Of a DNA stretch of 64,000 nt, positions 55,670-64,000 are shown piece by piece. Origin of the DNA: Triatoma infestans (taxonomy: Eukaryota; Arthropoda; Insecta; Hemiptera; Reduviidae). How positions within the stretch are numbered: the stretch's first letter is position 1; every line of letters starts with the position of its first letter. The position numbers and the translations under genes are program-made. Below the pieces are notes generated by a model. That model was given only the letters and a program-made list of their open reading frames with translations. It was not told where the DNA came from and searched no databases. The stretch lies in assembly GCA_011037195.1 (NCBI GenBank), contig JAAEAF010014562.1, forward strand, positions 40,422 to 104,421. The letters are read 5' to 3'.

Positions 55670-56715
55670 GAAGAGGAAGATCTTAACCAGATCGTACACC
55701 GCTTCTGGGAGGTAGATAAAGTTCCGGAGAATCTATCTCTCACCGCCAACGAATGCGCCTGTGAGAGCATTTACTCCCGCTCTGTTCAGCGCTCCGCCAG
55801 TGGACGCTACATAGTCTCTTTTCCCCTTATTGACGTCAACCTCGGGGTCTCCGTCGCCACCCGCCAGTTCCTCCGGTTGGATAAGCGCCCTTAATCAAAA
55901 TCCCGCCTTACGCGACGCATATGTCGAATTCATGCGCGACTATTTGGACAGCGGCCATATGGAAGTCGTGCGTTCCGATGACGCGCCGCCCGTTTACACG
56001 CCATACTATATCCGCATCATGCGGTTCACCGCCCAGACGATCCACCTACTAAGTTGCGGGTCGTGTTCAATGCCTCCTGCGCCTCTTCTAACGGCCGTTC
56101 CCTGAACGACCTCTTACTCACCGGTCCCAAACATCAGGCCGATATCGCCACACTCCTCCTACGTTTTCGCCTTCACGCCTTCGTCTTCACCGCTGACATT
56201 CGGCAAATGTATCGCCAAATCCTTGTCGCCCCCGAAGAACGGGACTTTCAGCGCATCATTTGGCGATTCTCTGATCAGGACCCCATCTGTTCCTTCCGCC
56301 TTAACACCGTGACGTATGGCGTCTCGGCCGCTCCCTATCTCGCCCTACGCAATCTCCGTCAACTGGCAATTGATGAAGGGGATAAGCATCCTCAAGCTCA
56401 GGCCCCCTCTCAATGAGTTCGAGTACGTCCGGATGATTCTCACAGCGCTTCGTCAGAGTCGGAAGCCCAAGCCCCACGCGCCCAACTGCAGCTGCTGCTC
56501 GTGGCGGGCGGGTTCGAGTTGCGAAAATAAGCCTCCAACTCTCCCGCCCTCCTGCAGGGTCCCCCGTCTGAGGATCCGCTATGCTTGGATAGAGACCCAG
56601 TCCTCAAGATTCTGGGGCTAGGGTGGAACCCCACCGCAGACATCTTCTTCTACGCCGTCCGCACGAGCGATCCCGCCTCCACCAAACGCACCGTCCTCAG
56701 CCAGAGGCTTTTGGG
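55670..56715 (+). pseudogene. BEL/Pao reverse transcriptase, catalytic DD lost
   Basis: Begins EEDLNQIVHRFWEVDKVPEN, then SASGRYIVSFPLID. After a frame change come NQNPALRDAYVEFMRDYLDS, GHMEVV, then KLRVVFNASCASSNGRSLND, LLLTGPKHQADIATLLLRFR, FVFTADIRQMYRQILVAPEE (first Asp in ADI) and FRLNTVTYGVSAAPYLALRN. Where YVDD is expected (about 56425) the frame reads FEYVRMILTAL, so the catalytic Asp pair is replaced by Arg-Met. The connection DPVLKILGLGWNPTADIFFY ends abruptly at 56715. Confidence 0.8.
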
Positions 56716-57000
56716 CAGGGGTGGGGTTATGTTTATCTCTAAAGAGCTATCATAGTTAATTATACAATTTCTATCATCCAAACAAAATTTTTTAGAAATA
56801 AACAGGTGGCCAAAATTCCGAGTTTCAAGAAAATTAGTAAACCGGAAGCGCTTTTATTGAACGGTTTTTTCAGTTTTCGACGAATTTCATTAAATTTGGT
56901 ACACTAACTATAAAATTTGTCAATTATAATTGTGAGAACTGGAGTAAGAGAAAGTTTGTGTGAGTGTTTCACACCAGATTTTATTTGTTATTAATTCTTA
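56716..57000 (-). repeat. Modular repeat M, reverse copy
   Basis: Minus strand from about 56985 (GTGTGAAACACTCACACAAA, CTTTCTCTTACTCC) through GCGCTTCCGGTTTACTAATT to the block at 56716 (CCCCTGCCC in reverse). It starts exactly where the BEL/Pao sequence stops. A second reverse piece lies at 57065-57330 (ACTTTCTCTTACTCCTAGTA at its 3' edge). Confidence 0.7.
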
Positions 57001-57339
57001 GCTCGTAACAATACCATGGCAAATCTTAGAGTTCTCTGAACAGTCTGTCTTCTCATTTCTTATTCCTTTTTCACTTTCTCTTACTCCTAGTAAGAGATCG
57101 TATATATTACGTTCGAGTCAAATTTTCGCAGTAGAGTTTTCACCGGAAGTACACATTTTGAGGTCCCCCCTGATTTTTAAAAAAAAGGTTTTTAGCGAAT
57201 GGTCTGTATGGGAATGTTTTTTATTTTCCTTCTTCAGTTTTTCGCGATTTTCTTAAACACTACTTCAACGATATCTTTTTAAATTTCGTATACTATCTAC
57301 CTATCACTTTTATTTATAACATCTTTCTGGGAATAAAGT

Positions 57340-57545
57340 CACCCTTTGTCGAGTGGGTGCCAGGGCATGTTGGCATTGAAGGGAATAGATGGCCGACGCT
57401 ATGGCAAGATAAGTGCTGCATCCCCGCTTTTAGGGCCTGAACCTTTTTGTGGAGTCAGCGAATAGTTTCTCTATGGAAGAACTTAGGAAGGAGGAGGAAG
57501 TAAGGAGGTCTCAACTCGGCAGACCAAGATCTTCCTGGTAAATTA
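57340..57545 (+). pseudogene. Small non-LTR RNase H fragment
   Basis: VEWVPGHVGIEGNR followed by a damaged frame with GPEPFCGVS-like bases (GGGCCTGAACCTTTTTGTGG). This is the last RNase H motif of a non-LTR element. It has no flanking domains. Confidence 0.6.
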
Positions 57546-57895
57546 TAATAATAATAATACTTTATTCTGAATTAAATAAAGAAATACAATTTACAAGTAT
57601 ATGTAAGTATTATACGGCTTGGATTTTCCGTCAGCCGGAAGTTAGATGTAAAAATGAAAAAAGAAAAAAAAAAATCACTAAAAAGAAAGAAAACTAAACA
57701 GAACACTAACCTTGAAAAAGTCAAATAAAAATAAATAAATAATAAATGTGAATTAAAAATTGATATAAATAATAATAATAAATTATCTAAAAGAAAATGA
57801 AACTAATCCATTAATAGTTACAAAAATGTAATAAGGTAAATAAACTAAACTCAATTAAACACTATTGACAAAGAAAAGAAAATGAATATAAAATG
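57545..57895. other. No gene; (ATA)n and AT-rich
   Basis: Contains ATAATAATAATA near 57550 and 57766 and simple A-rich DNA. Possibly the tail of an RTE-like element, but no coding part is attached. Confidence 0.5.
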
Positions 57896-58105
57896 TGTCT
57901 GCGCGGCAGACACCCAAGGCGAGATGACAAGCGGGTGACAAACAAAATGAATGATAATACAAAACAAATGAAAACGAGACTTACCCTTTGGTGAGTGATG
58001 AATAGAAGAAGGGTTGATGAGACGAATGGCGGACTGAGAAAGGAAGAGGTGGCGTATGTGTGTGTGTTGTGTGTGCGTGGCGAAAGAAAGGATGTCAGGT
58101 GAAGG
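57896..58105 (-). repeat. Partial BEL/Pao LTR, reverse orientation
   Basis: Reverse complement of about 53103-53300: TGTCTGCGCGGCAGACACCC, AAGGCGAGATGACAAGCGGG and TACCCTTTGGTGAGTGATGA are shared. The match fades near 58090. It is the 3' portion of the LTR with no internal sequence. Confidence 0.8.
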
Positions 58106-58134
58106 GACAGCTCTTTAAAGGACTTCACCAGGAG

Positions 58135-58810
58135 AAATGTTACAAATAAAAGTTATAGCTCTTTATATGTGTAGTTCACATTCCTAGTTTAGAGAAAATC
58201 GTTGGAGCGTTTTAGAGATAAACCAGAAACTGAAAAATACATTTCAATAAAAAAGCACTTCCGTTGTTCTGATTCTCTTCAAACTCGAAATTTCAACAAC
58301 ATATTTAATTCTAATTAATATTATTTAGCTGACAGAATTGTGTAATAAACTGATATAGCACTTTAGAGGACAATCCACCCACCCCTCCCCTAAAGTGCCC
58401 TTAAATGCATATTCCCAGAAAAATGTTACATATAAAAATTGTAGATCTTTGCATGTAGAGTTGATATACCAAGTTTAAAGAAAATCGTTGGAGCCATTTT
58501 GGAAAAAATTGCAAAAAAGTGAAAAAACCATTTAGTAAAGTGGTACTTCCGGTTGAGTAATTTGGAACGCTGACCTACTGTCAGAATCCATGGCGATACC
58601 TAAAAGGACTATCAAGTTTGAACTTTCTATGATTTTTCGTTTTTGAGCTATGCTGTTCAAATATACACACTCACAGACCATTTGCAAAAAATAAAAACCA
58701 CTTTTTTGGGCTCAGGGGACCTAAAAACAGATATTTCCGGTGAAAACTCGATATCGAAAATTTGACACGATTGCAATACTTCCTCTTACTAGGATTAAGA
58801 GAAAGTAATA
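58135..58810 (+). repeat. Modular repeat M, forward copy
   Basis: Two modules (CACTTCCGTTGTTCTGATTC and TGGTACTTCCGGTTGAGTAA starts) and the end module with GATATTTCCGGTGAAAACTC, GAAAATTTGACACGATTGCA, and terminal CTAGGATTAAGAGAAAGT. Lies 60 bp downstream (in gene direction) of the TM4 exon donor. Confidence 0.75.
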
Positions 58811-58867
58811 AAAAGAGCAGTATCAATACATACCAATAACAAAATATATATATATATATATACTTAC

Positions 58868-59082
58868 AAGTATCACAGCAATAACAGGGCCAACAAAGCT
58901 GAATATAAAGAAATTATCAGCTCGCAGCCAGCAGTACCGTTCAGTGCCATAGCTGAGGGGATCGATAAGCGAGGATACGGAGACAATCACTAATGGCGCT
59001 CCATAACCAAATAAGTAATACCATCTCACTCGAGATTTCTCTGCTTCAAATACTTCTATCAGCATTACATACAACTGAAAAC
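58868..59082 (-). CDS. Cirl: Latrophilin/CIRL exon: TM4 and start of TM5
   Basis: The acceptor is the AG at 59084-59083, so the exon opens with GT that completes the glycine codon, then FQLYVMLIEVFEAEKSRVRW. TM4 (YYLFGYGAPLVIVSVSSLID) is followed by extracellular loop 2 with YCWLR, whose cysteine pairs with the TM3 cysteine in this family. TM5 begins at FFIFSFVGPVIAVIL. The donor GTAAGT is at 58867-58862 and is followed by a (TA)n run. A second CAG lies eight bases into the exon, but using it would break the frame and drop the conserved FQ. The exon ends in phase 0. Confidence 0.93.
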
Positions 59083-59171
59083 CTAAATTTGATAAAAAGA
59101 AAAAGGAGTTAATTGATATAAATTAATTAATATATATGTACATGAGTAAAGAGATGAAACAGATATAGAAT

Positions 59172-60075
59172 ATAGAGGGTGTCCCATTTAAACGGGCCAC
59201 TTTTGAAATAACTCCTAAACAAGGCAAGATATCTAAAAAGTGAACATAAGTTTGTTGAAGTATTTTCCCTTTAGTTTAGGATGGTGTTAAGGTTTTTTTG
59301 ATTTTATTGCCGCCTTACACCTTAAATTGGTGGTTGAAAGTGGCGATTTCCTGTTTGACCCCACTTGTACTACTGTATATTAAAACCTATTTAAAAAAAA
59401 TGAAGAAAAAATGCCCATAATTTACTCAATATTCAAACCGAGGGGCGGGGTGTGGGGTAGTGGTTAGAGCATGGGACTTGTAAGTGGGAGGAACCAGTTC
59501 GAGTCCAGAGTTATTATGCTAAATTTTTATTGTTAAAAAATGTAATAATAAAGTAGGTGCTTCCGCCCCCGTCCACGACACCTAATTTGGAAGTTCGACG
59601 TTAAGCCCGCCTGAAAAAATAGGCATTACTTCACTTTATTTCAAACCGTAGCCGAGATATTCAATCATAAAGATTAAATTTTCGTCGTTTTTTTCCTATT
59701 CATTTGTTTCATAAACTAAAATTAAAAGCGGATTTTCTTATTAATTTCTAATAATAAGAGAGTTCAAATGCTGACAACACTTAAAACCTATTTTAGAACC
59801 ATAAGGGACTTAAAAAAACAGGTAAAACATCATTAAAACAAAACAATATTCCAGTTTATTTACAAAAATCTATAAAAAAAATATATCCTATTTATTCGAA
59901 ATGACTTCCTCGGCTTAACCGGCACAAGCGCAGTCGCTGCCCAAGAGACCAAGTTGCTAATCATATCATGTCTGTCGGAATTGCTAAGCAAACAGACAGA
60001 TTTCAAACATTAACAGGCAGATGTTCAGTAACTGCTGGATCGGAAGACTGGGACCGGCAAGCTGGCCTTCCAGAT
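59172..60075 (+). mobile_element. Second copy of the mariner-type 3' arm
   Basis: Starts GAGGGTGTCCCATTTAAACG and follows the left arm of 33243-34925 (GATTTTATTGCCGCCTTACA, AGCGGATTTTCTTATTAATT, GACTTCCTCGGCTTAACCGG). On the minus strand it includes the transposase C-terminus. After GGAATTGCTAAGCA it jumps to the inner region near 34190 (TTAACAGGCAGATGTTCAGT), so the middle is deleted. Interrupted by a SINE at 59441-59624. Confidence 0.8.
59441..59624 (+). repeat. Second tRNA-headed SINE family, with target duplication
   Basis: The head has GGGGTAGTGGTTAGAGCATG (A-box region) and CAGTTCGAGTCCAGAGTT (B-box region). The anticodon-loop position reads TTGTAA. It sits inside the mariner arm. The bases before it (ATTTACTCAATATTCAAACCG) and after it (ATTACTTCACTTTATTTCAAACCG, read in parts) are near-duplicates, as expected for target-primed insertion. 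The body ends with GCCCGCCTGAAAAAATAGGC. Confidence 0.75.
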
Positions 60076-60079
60076 CGCA

Positions 60080-60490
60080 AGATTCCGGTTTACTAATTTT
60101 TTTGAAACTCCGTAAGTTTGGCAATTTATTTATTTCTAATTAATTTTGTTTACATGATAAGAATTGTATGATCACCCATGATAGGACTTTAGAGGAAAAC
60201 AGAACCTCAACCCTCCACCAAAAACCCCCTTTAATGAGTTAACTCCGGAGAAATGTTTTAAATAAAAAGTTGTAGCTGTTTATATGAGTGGAAAAAAAAA
60301 TATTGGTTGGAGCTATTTTCCAGAAAATCGCTTAAAAGTGGAAAAAATCAGTTCAGTAAAGTGGTACTTTAATTGAGGAATTTTGGGCAGATAACTTACT
60401 GTCCGATCCCCATGGTGATACCTAAACGGAATATCAAGTTTCAACTTCCTGCGATTTTTCGTTTTTTGAGCTATACTGTATTTAATAATT
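60080..60490 (+). repeat. Modular repeat M, partial
   Basis: Modules with TTCCGGTTTACTAATTTTTT, AATGAGTTAACTCCGG, GTGGTACTTTAATTGAGGAA, CCATGGTGATACCTAAACGG and CGATTTTTCGTTTTTTGAGC. It stops about 30 bp before the TM2-TM3 exon donor. Confidence 0.7.
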
Positions 60491-60517
60491 CAATTAAAAA
60501 AAAAAATTATACAATAC

Positions 60518-60683
60518 CTTCAAGGAACATCCAAGCAAAGGCGCAGAGAAAGAAAAAATGTAGCAGGCCCGCCACTACAGCACAAATAATAGCCTGATCA
60601 GTTTGGCCAATACCGGCCAAAAACAGTATCTCTGCTATTAGAAGACAACCGCACAAATTTTTGTGAATAGTTGTTCTGTCAGA
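60518..60683 (-). CDS. Cirl: Latrophilin/CIRL exon: TM2 and TM3
   Basis: Too short to stand out as an ORF. Between a CAG acceptor (60684-60686) and a GT donor (60517-60516), the minus strand reads [20 protein letters not shown] and continues through [39 protein letters not shown] after TM1 and [12 protein letters not shown] in TM3 are hallmarks of latrophilins. The cysteine in [10 protein letters not shown] is the expected TM3 disulfide cysteine. The upstream exon ends in phase 0 and this one starts in phase 0. It ends with one base of a glycine codon that the next exon completes. No frame damage is seen. Confidence 0.92.
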
Positions 60684-60939
60684 CTGGAAATAAATAAAAT
60701 AAAATAAAAAAAATGAGTTTAGTTATTTTTTGAAATGAGAGTCAAGTGTACCCACTTTTACACACTCGAATTCAGGTTTACCCGTGTGGGTACTGAATAG
60801 TAAAAGATCTTAACTCTCGCGTAAAAATATTATAACGTTTAAAGATGGTATTGTGTAATGAAAAGAGGAAGGCTTTCTTCAGTAAGGTTGTAAGATCATC
60901 AGGTTAAAGTTAAACAAAAAAGCTTCCATCATGGATATC

Positions 60940-61240
60940 GATGGGTTCGGTGTGTTGTCGGCAGTCTAAGATGCTCATTGAAGGGTTCGAGACATGGCTA
61001 TTAGTGCGTTACTGCTGAGGTACACCTCGTCTTTCAAGGACCCCTCTCAGACATCTAGTAGTTGGATCCCGCTACTGGGCATTGTGATTTAATAAAGGAG
61101 ACATCTCTACGTAATGGGGTTCATGCCAGACCCTTTTTCGCAGAGTTTGTGAGACAGAGGAAGGAAACACCCCATCCATCTTATGACCAATTGTTTGGGC
61201 TATGAGAAAATTAGATTTCAGGATCTTTGGTCTATAAGAA
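60940..61240 (-). pseudogene. Non-LTR 3' end, fifth copy (scrambled)
   Basis: Contains GTCGGCAGTCTAAGATGCTC, GGGCATTGTGATTTAATAAA, CTTTTTCGCAGAGTTTGTGA on the plus strand. These match the plus-sense blocks of 20320-20850 read in the opposite direction. Frames are broken. Confidence 0.6.
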
Positions 61241-61339
61241 TTTTCACTAGAATTTACTTCTTCGTTTAACATCATTTCCATCGATTAAAAAATATAATGG
61301 ATGTATAAAAAAGAAATGTTCAAAAAACCAGGACTATAT

Positions 61340-61960
61340 CTAAACGATATCTTGCCATATACTCCGGTAGTAAGGCATCCCATGAAGGCACTTTCTTCAC
61401 ACCAAATCCCTAACTGCCCTAACAGAGGTGGGTGCTCGGAATAAGTTGACACTCGCCTGGGTTCCGGGACATGCAGGGTTCCTTGGCAACGAAAGGACGG
61501 ACACCCAGGCTAGGAAGGGCTCGAAGGATATCTTTATAGGCCCTGAGCCCTTCTGCGGGTTGCCCAGGAGCCTCATTCACGTTTCTATGAAGGATTGGAT
61601 AAAAGACCAGCGTCTGCAATGGTGGGAAAGAACACTAAGACAGAGACAGCCCAAATTCTTTATAAAAAGGCATTTACCTAAATTTACCAAGGACCTACTG
61701 AGTCATAGCTGGAAGGATATAAGGCTAATAGTGGGTCTATTAACAGAGCATTGTAGGCACATGCGCCAATTACTACTTGTAGATAAAGCGTTATACTGAT
61801 TCTGCAAGGCCGAGGGTGGAACCCCGGTACACATCCTTTGTGATGGTGCCGGGCTGATGAGGGTAAGGTTTCTTCAACTGGGGACAGGCAATCCCGAAGC
61901 CACGAGCTTTACGGCGGAGCCACTTTCAGCTTTGCTAGGCCTGAAGGGCTATCTGTTGCT
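61340..61960 (+). pseudogene. Non-LTR RNase H/zinc fragment, copy
   Basis: The frame at 61428 reads GARNKLTLAWVPGHAGFLGN, ERTDTQARKGSKD, GPEPFCGLPRSLIHVSMKDW, HLPKFTKDLLSHSWKDIRLI. It then stops at the zinc region, which continues as CKAEGGTPVHILCDGAGL in another frame. The catalytic Asp of GNERAD is kept as Asp in GNERTD. Close relative of 24060-25115. A second copy of its 3' end occurs at 62385-62480. Confidence 0.76.
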
Positions 61961-62140
61961 TGCAGTTAGTTGGTGAGTAGCGACGCCACGGGTTACCACA
62001 GCTCAGTACTTAAAGCACTTCATCAGAAAAATACACAATACACTTAAACTACATACACTCTACACTTTACAGACAAGGACAAACACAGTACACAAACTAG
62101 GGTCTCCATCCCTAGTTAATTGGTGAAAGCCAAGGGAGAA

Positions 62141-62338
62141 GGAAGGGATTAGCTCAGTGGTAGCGCGCTAGACTAGCAACGTGGAGGTCCCGGGTTTGAA
62201 TCCAGCATGGTGCCCTTAGATTTTTTCTTTCTGGGAGCCTCTCAACTTACTGTACGGTGATGGGTAGTGTTGTCTGTAGCTAAAGAACGCTGCTTGGAGG
62301 CCGACTGTGCATTGGAGAATGCTCCGGGGGGCACAATA
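62141..62338 (+). repeat. tRNA-derived SINE, copy 5
   Basis: GGAAGGGATTAGCTCAGTGG, TAGCGCGCTAGACTAGCAAC, GGGTTTGAATCCAGC and body GGGAGCCTCTCAACTTACTG. The tRNA head is the best preserved of the five; the anticodon-loop reads TAGCA. It lies within 3' sequence of the non-LTR copy just upstream, whose tail resumes near 62385. Confidence 0.86.
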
Positions 62339-62789
62339 GATCTTTCAGGTCGCAGTGCAATAATCCCCTACAAAAATCTACAATCTAGGCCTGATTAAGA
62401 AGGCGAAGCTGGAGGATGTGCTATAATCACAATAGACCTCGAATGCAGGTCGCAGTGGAAAGAGGCTTGCCCTCCCTGTTTTTCAATCTTCAATGATATC
62501 TTAGTAATTTTATGTCACTTCTGCAAAAAAAAAAAAAAAAAAAACAGTGTACAGCTGCTGATGCTACGCGTGGTCTAAGTGAAATCCATGGGAAAGATGT
62601 GCTATTCTGGCAAATCTATCCACCTCCTCATTTCCCAAAAATATCAGAGGTCAAAAAGTTAAAAAATACAATTGCTTTTTGCACTACCCAATAAATTATT
62701 TTCGTAGAGCAAAAAAACTCTTGTCAAACAAAAAAGTCAAAATTATGGAGTTATTACTCTAGATAATTTGAAAAAAAAAAATTACTTAC

Positions 62790-63015
62790 TTTAAGACCCC
62801 TAAACAAATGGAATGTAGCTATAGCCAATATAAGGCATACTATTGAAACTATACATCCGATATAGGTGATAATTTGCAATGCAAGCTCATGAGGCGGCGG
62901 TAGATAAGTTTGCTGTACATCCATTAGTATAGCAAAATTTGTTAAATGATCACAAACGCATATTGTATGCGTTGTATTTGTTGATTCTTTTCTGCAACCT
63001 TCTTCCGACCATGAA
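62790..63015 (-). CDS. Cirl: Latrophilin/CIRL exon: GPS site and TM1
   Basis: First visible exon of an adhesion GPCR. Read on the minus strand it encodes a GAIN-domain end with the GPS signature CVCDHLTNFAILMDV. In this family autoproteolysis occurs between HL and T, and the freed TNFAILMDV segment is the tethered agonist. A hydrophobic TM1 follows (ITYIGCIVSIVCLILAIATF), then HLFRGLK, typical of latrophilins. The acceptor is a T-rich tract plus CAG ending at 63016 and the donor is GTAAGT at 62789-62784. The exon carries one leading base and ends in phase 0. It lies upstream of all other exons found here. The ectodomain exons (lectin, hormone-receptor and most of GAIN) are not in the window. 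Latrophilins are neuronal or mechanosensory surface receptors. The family call is secure; the exact orthologue is inferred. Confidence 0.93.
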
Positions 63016-63084
63016 CTGAAAAAAATAAAATTAAGAAATTTAAAATAAAAATTTTTAGCGTAAGTAGATAAAGTCGTCATAATT

Positions 63085-63905
63085 TTTTTTTGTTTTTTTA
63101 CGTCCTTTGCAGGGCTTTTTCAGCCAACAGATGTCTAGCAGTCCAGTATATTGCGGAGTTCTTCTCCATGCCATTCCTATAAACTTTATCGCGGACAATA
63201 TCCAGAGACTGGAAGGAGTTTAGATTCCAGCATCCATCGGTTCCTCTAGCAGAGGGAACATATCGGGAAGTCAACAATTCCTATACTATTCAGGTGAACC
63301 CGGAGATAGTCGTGCTCAGTCAGAAGGCGGAAATTGGCCGTGGCTACTTTTCTTGGCAGGCAATTGGGCAGAGCTGCCTAATCAGCCTTTCCCATCGTTT
63401 ACCGCTCGCCTTTTGCTTACGCGATGTGTGTAAAGCTTCGTTGACTCTTTCTTTTATTTCACGACAAGCACCTACCGTGGCTGATAGCTTCTGTAGGAGG
63501 GGGTAAAAGACTGCCTTTTTTGGCCAAATAGTCGGCCTTTTCGTTTCCAGTGGTGCCTCAGTGACTGGGTATCCACTGAAGAACAATTCCAGCCTCCCTT
63601 AATACTCTCGTGGATTTTTGGTGGGCCCACAAAACACCCACTATCAGTACTGGAATGGGGACATAGTGCTTGAATTGCTGCCTTAGAGCCTACGAAAAAA
63701 CAACTTTGCGAGGAAGACGGGTGTTTAAGATAACCTGTGCAGCCGAATCTACAGCCGCAATCTCGCCATCAAAATTGCTACAATGTACTCCCAGCGATCC
63801 GCAGTGGTCCACTTCGAAGCTGTGCACACCATAGCCAACTCTCTTTAAGCCTGCGTCCGTATCAGACGCAGAGCCATAAATATAATTATAAGAGATCATG
63901 AGGAG
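63085..63905 (-). pseudogene. Non-LTR RNase H and C-terminal fragment, distinct family
   Basis: Minus strand from about 63900: YIYGSASDTDAGLKRVGYGV, then HCSNFDGEIAAVDSAAQVIL, NTRLPRKVVF. This is an RNase H domain (first Asp block as YGSASD, Glu in GEIAAVD). Further along are KIKERVNEALHTSRKQKASG, KRWERLIRQLCPIACQEK (63586-63344) and an eroded zinc zone near 63250. The sequence differs from the other RNase H copies in the window. It lies just upstream of the GPS/TM1 exon. Confidence 0.72.
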
Positions 63906-63936
63906 CGGGTCAATAAAAAATATATATTTTTTAAAT

Positions 63937-63978
63937 TATCCGACGTTTCTGACAAATTTATTGTCTTCTTTCAGGGAT
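63937..63978 (-). ncRNA. Hammerhead-like core, family C variant
   Basis: Minus strand: CCCTGAAAGA (box with one extra A), A, GACA-ATAAATT-TGTC (stem II), A, GAAAC, GTC, GGATAAT. Stem II pairs perfectly, but the extra base in the box and the extra A before GAAAC make activity unlikely. Confidence 0.5.
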
Positions 63979-64000
63979 AAAAATTAAGAAAAAAAATTAA

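Larger units (their letters stand above)
52533..56715 (+). mobile_element. BEL/Pao LTR retrotransposon, decayed and 3'-truncated
   Basis: Order: LTR, gag (53356 to about 54680, with zinc knuckles), retropepsin-like protease (about 54990-55330), reverse transcriptase (about 55680-56715). RNase H, integrase and the 3' LTR are missing. The sequence switches at about 56715 to repeat M in reverse. It is GC-rich compared with the surrounding intron, so base composition alone marks the insertion. Numerous frameshifts. The orientation is opposite to CIRL. Confidence 0.85.

Noticed and set aside
59071..59079. Alternative CAG acceptor for the TM4 exon
   Set aside because: It would leave the glycine codon incomplete and remove the conserved FQ before LYVML. 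The AG eight bases upstream restores both.

Overview
This is eukaryotic, very probably insect, genomic DNA. Small coding exons are separated by kilobase-scale AT-rich introns with GT/AG borders. The interspersed repeats are tRNA-headed SINEs, several non-LTR retrotransposon clades, a BEL/Pao LTR element and Tc1/mariner-type DNA. The order cannot be fixed from sequence alone; a hemipteran is a guess. Nothing bacterial, plasmid-like or CRISPR-like is present.

One host gene is visible: a latrophilin/CIRL adhesion GPCR on the minus strand, spanning about 63.0 kb down to 14.3 kb. Seven exons are seen, in gene order: 63015-62790 (GPS cleavage site, tethered agonist, TM1), 60683-60518 (TM2-TM3), 59082-58868 (TM4, start of TM5), 44633-44530 (rest of TM5), 31881-31713 (TM6-TM7), 31300-30973 and 15077-14340 (cytoplasmic tail, stop codon). 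Phases agree at the first five junctions. At the last junction they do not, so an unseen exon or another splice site is likely there. The ligand-binding ectodomain exons must lie beyond position 64000.

Nearly everything else is intronic or downstream repeat DNA. 1-14 kb: degenerate non-LTR fragments, fold-back repeats, SINEs and AT-rich sequence. 15.4-17.3 kb: a tandem array of about 17 units of about 118 bp, with a three-unit outlier at 31.4-31.6 kb in another intron of the same gene. 17.8-25.6 kb: several copies of RNase H-bearing non-LTR 3' ends. 26-30 kb: copies of a modular repeat in opposite orientations. 33.2-34.9 kb: a fold-back Tc1/mariner derivative. 36-39.4 kb: an RTE-like non-LTR element. 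44.8-46.2 kb: a solo LTR with target-site duplication. 47.6-52.5 kb: a nearly full-length non-LTR element with two ORF regions. 52.5-56.7 kb: a decayed, 3'-truncated BEL/Pao element. 56.7-62.4 kb: more modular-repeat, mariner and SINE copies.

The most interesting signal is a set of short fold-back (inverted-repeat) units whose arms contain hammerhead-ribozyme-like cores: a CUGANGA box, a short stem II, GAAAC, and a very short stem III. At least four sequence families are present (about 4.3, 10.9, 12.6, 13.9, 19.5, 21.4, 32.3, 35.1, 35.4, 35.6, 43.3, 43.6, 44.8/46.3, 46.5 and 63.95 kb). They resemble the minimal hammerheads described from Penelope-like retroelements, but here they are arranged as opposed pairs and no Penelope reverse transcriptase is visible nearby.
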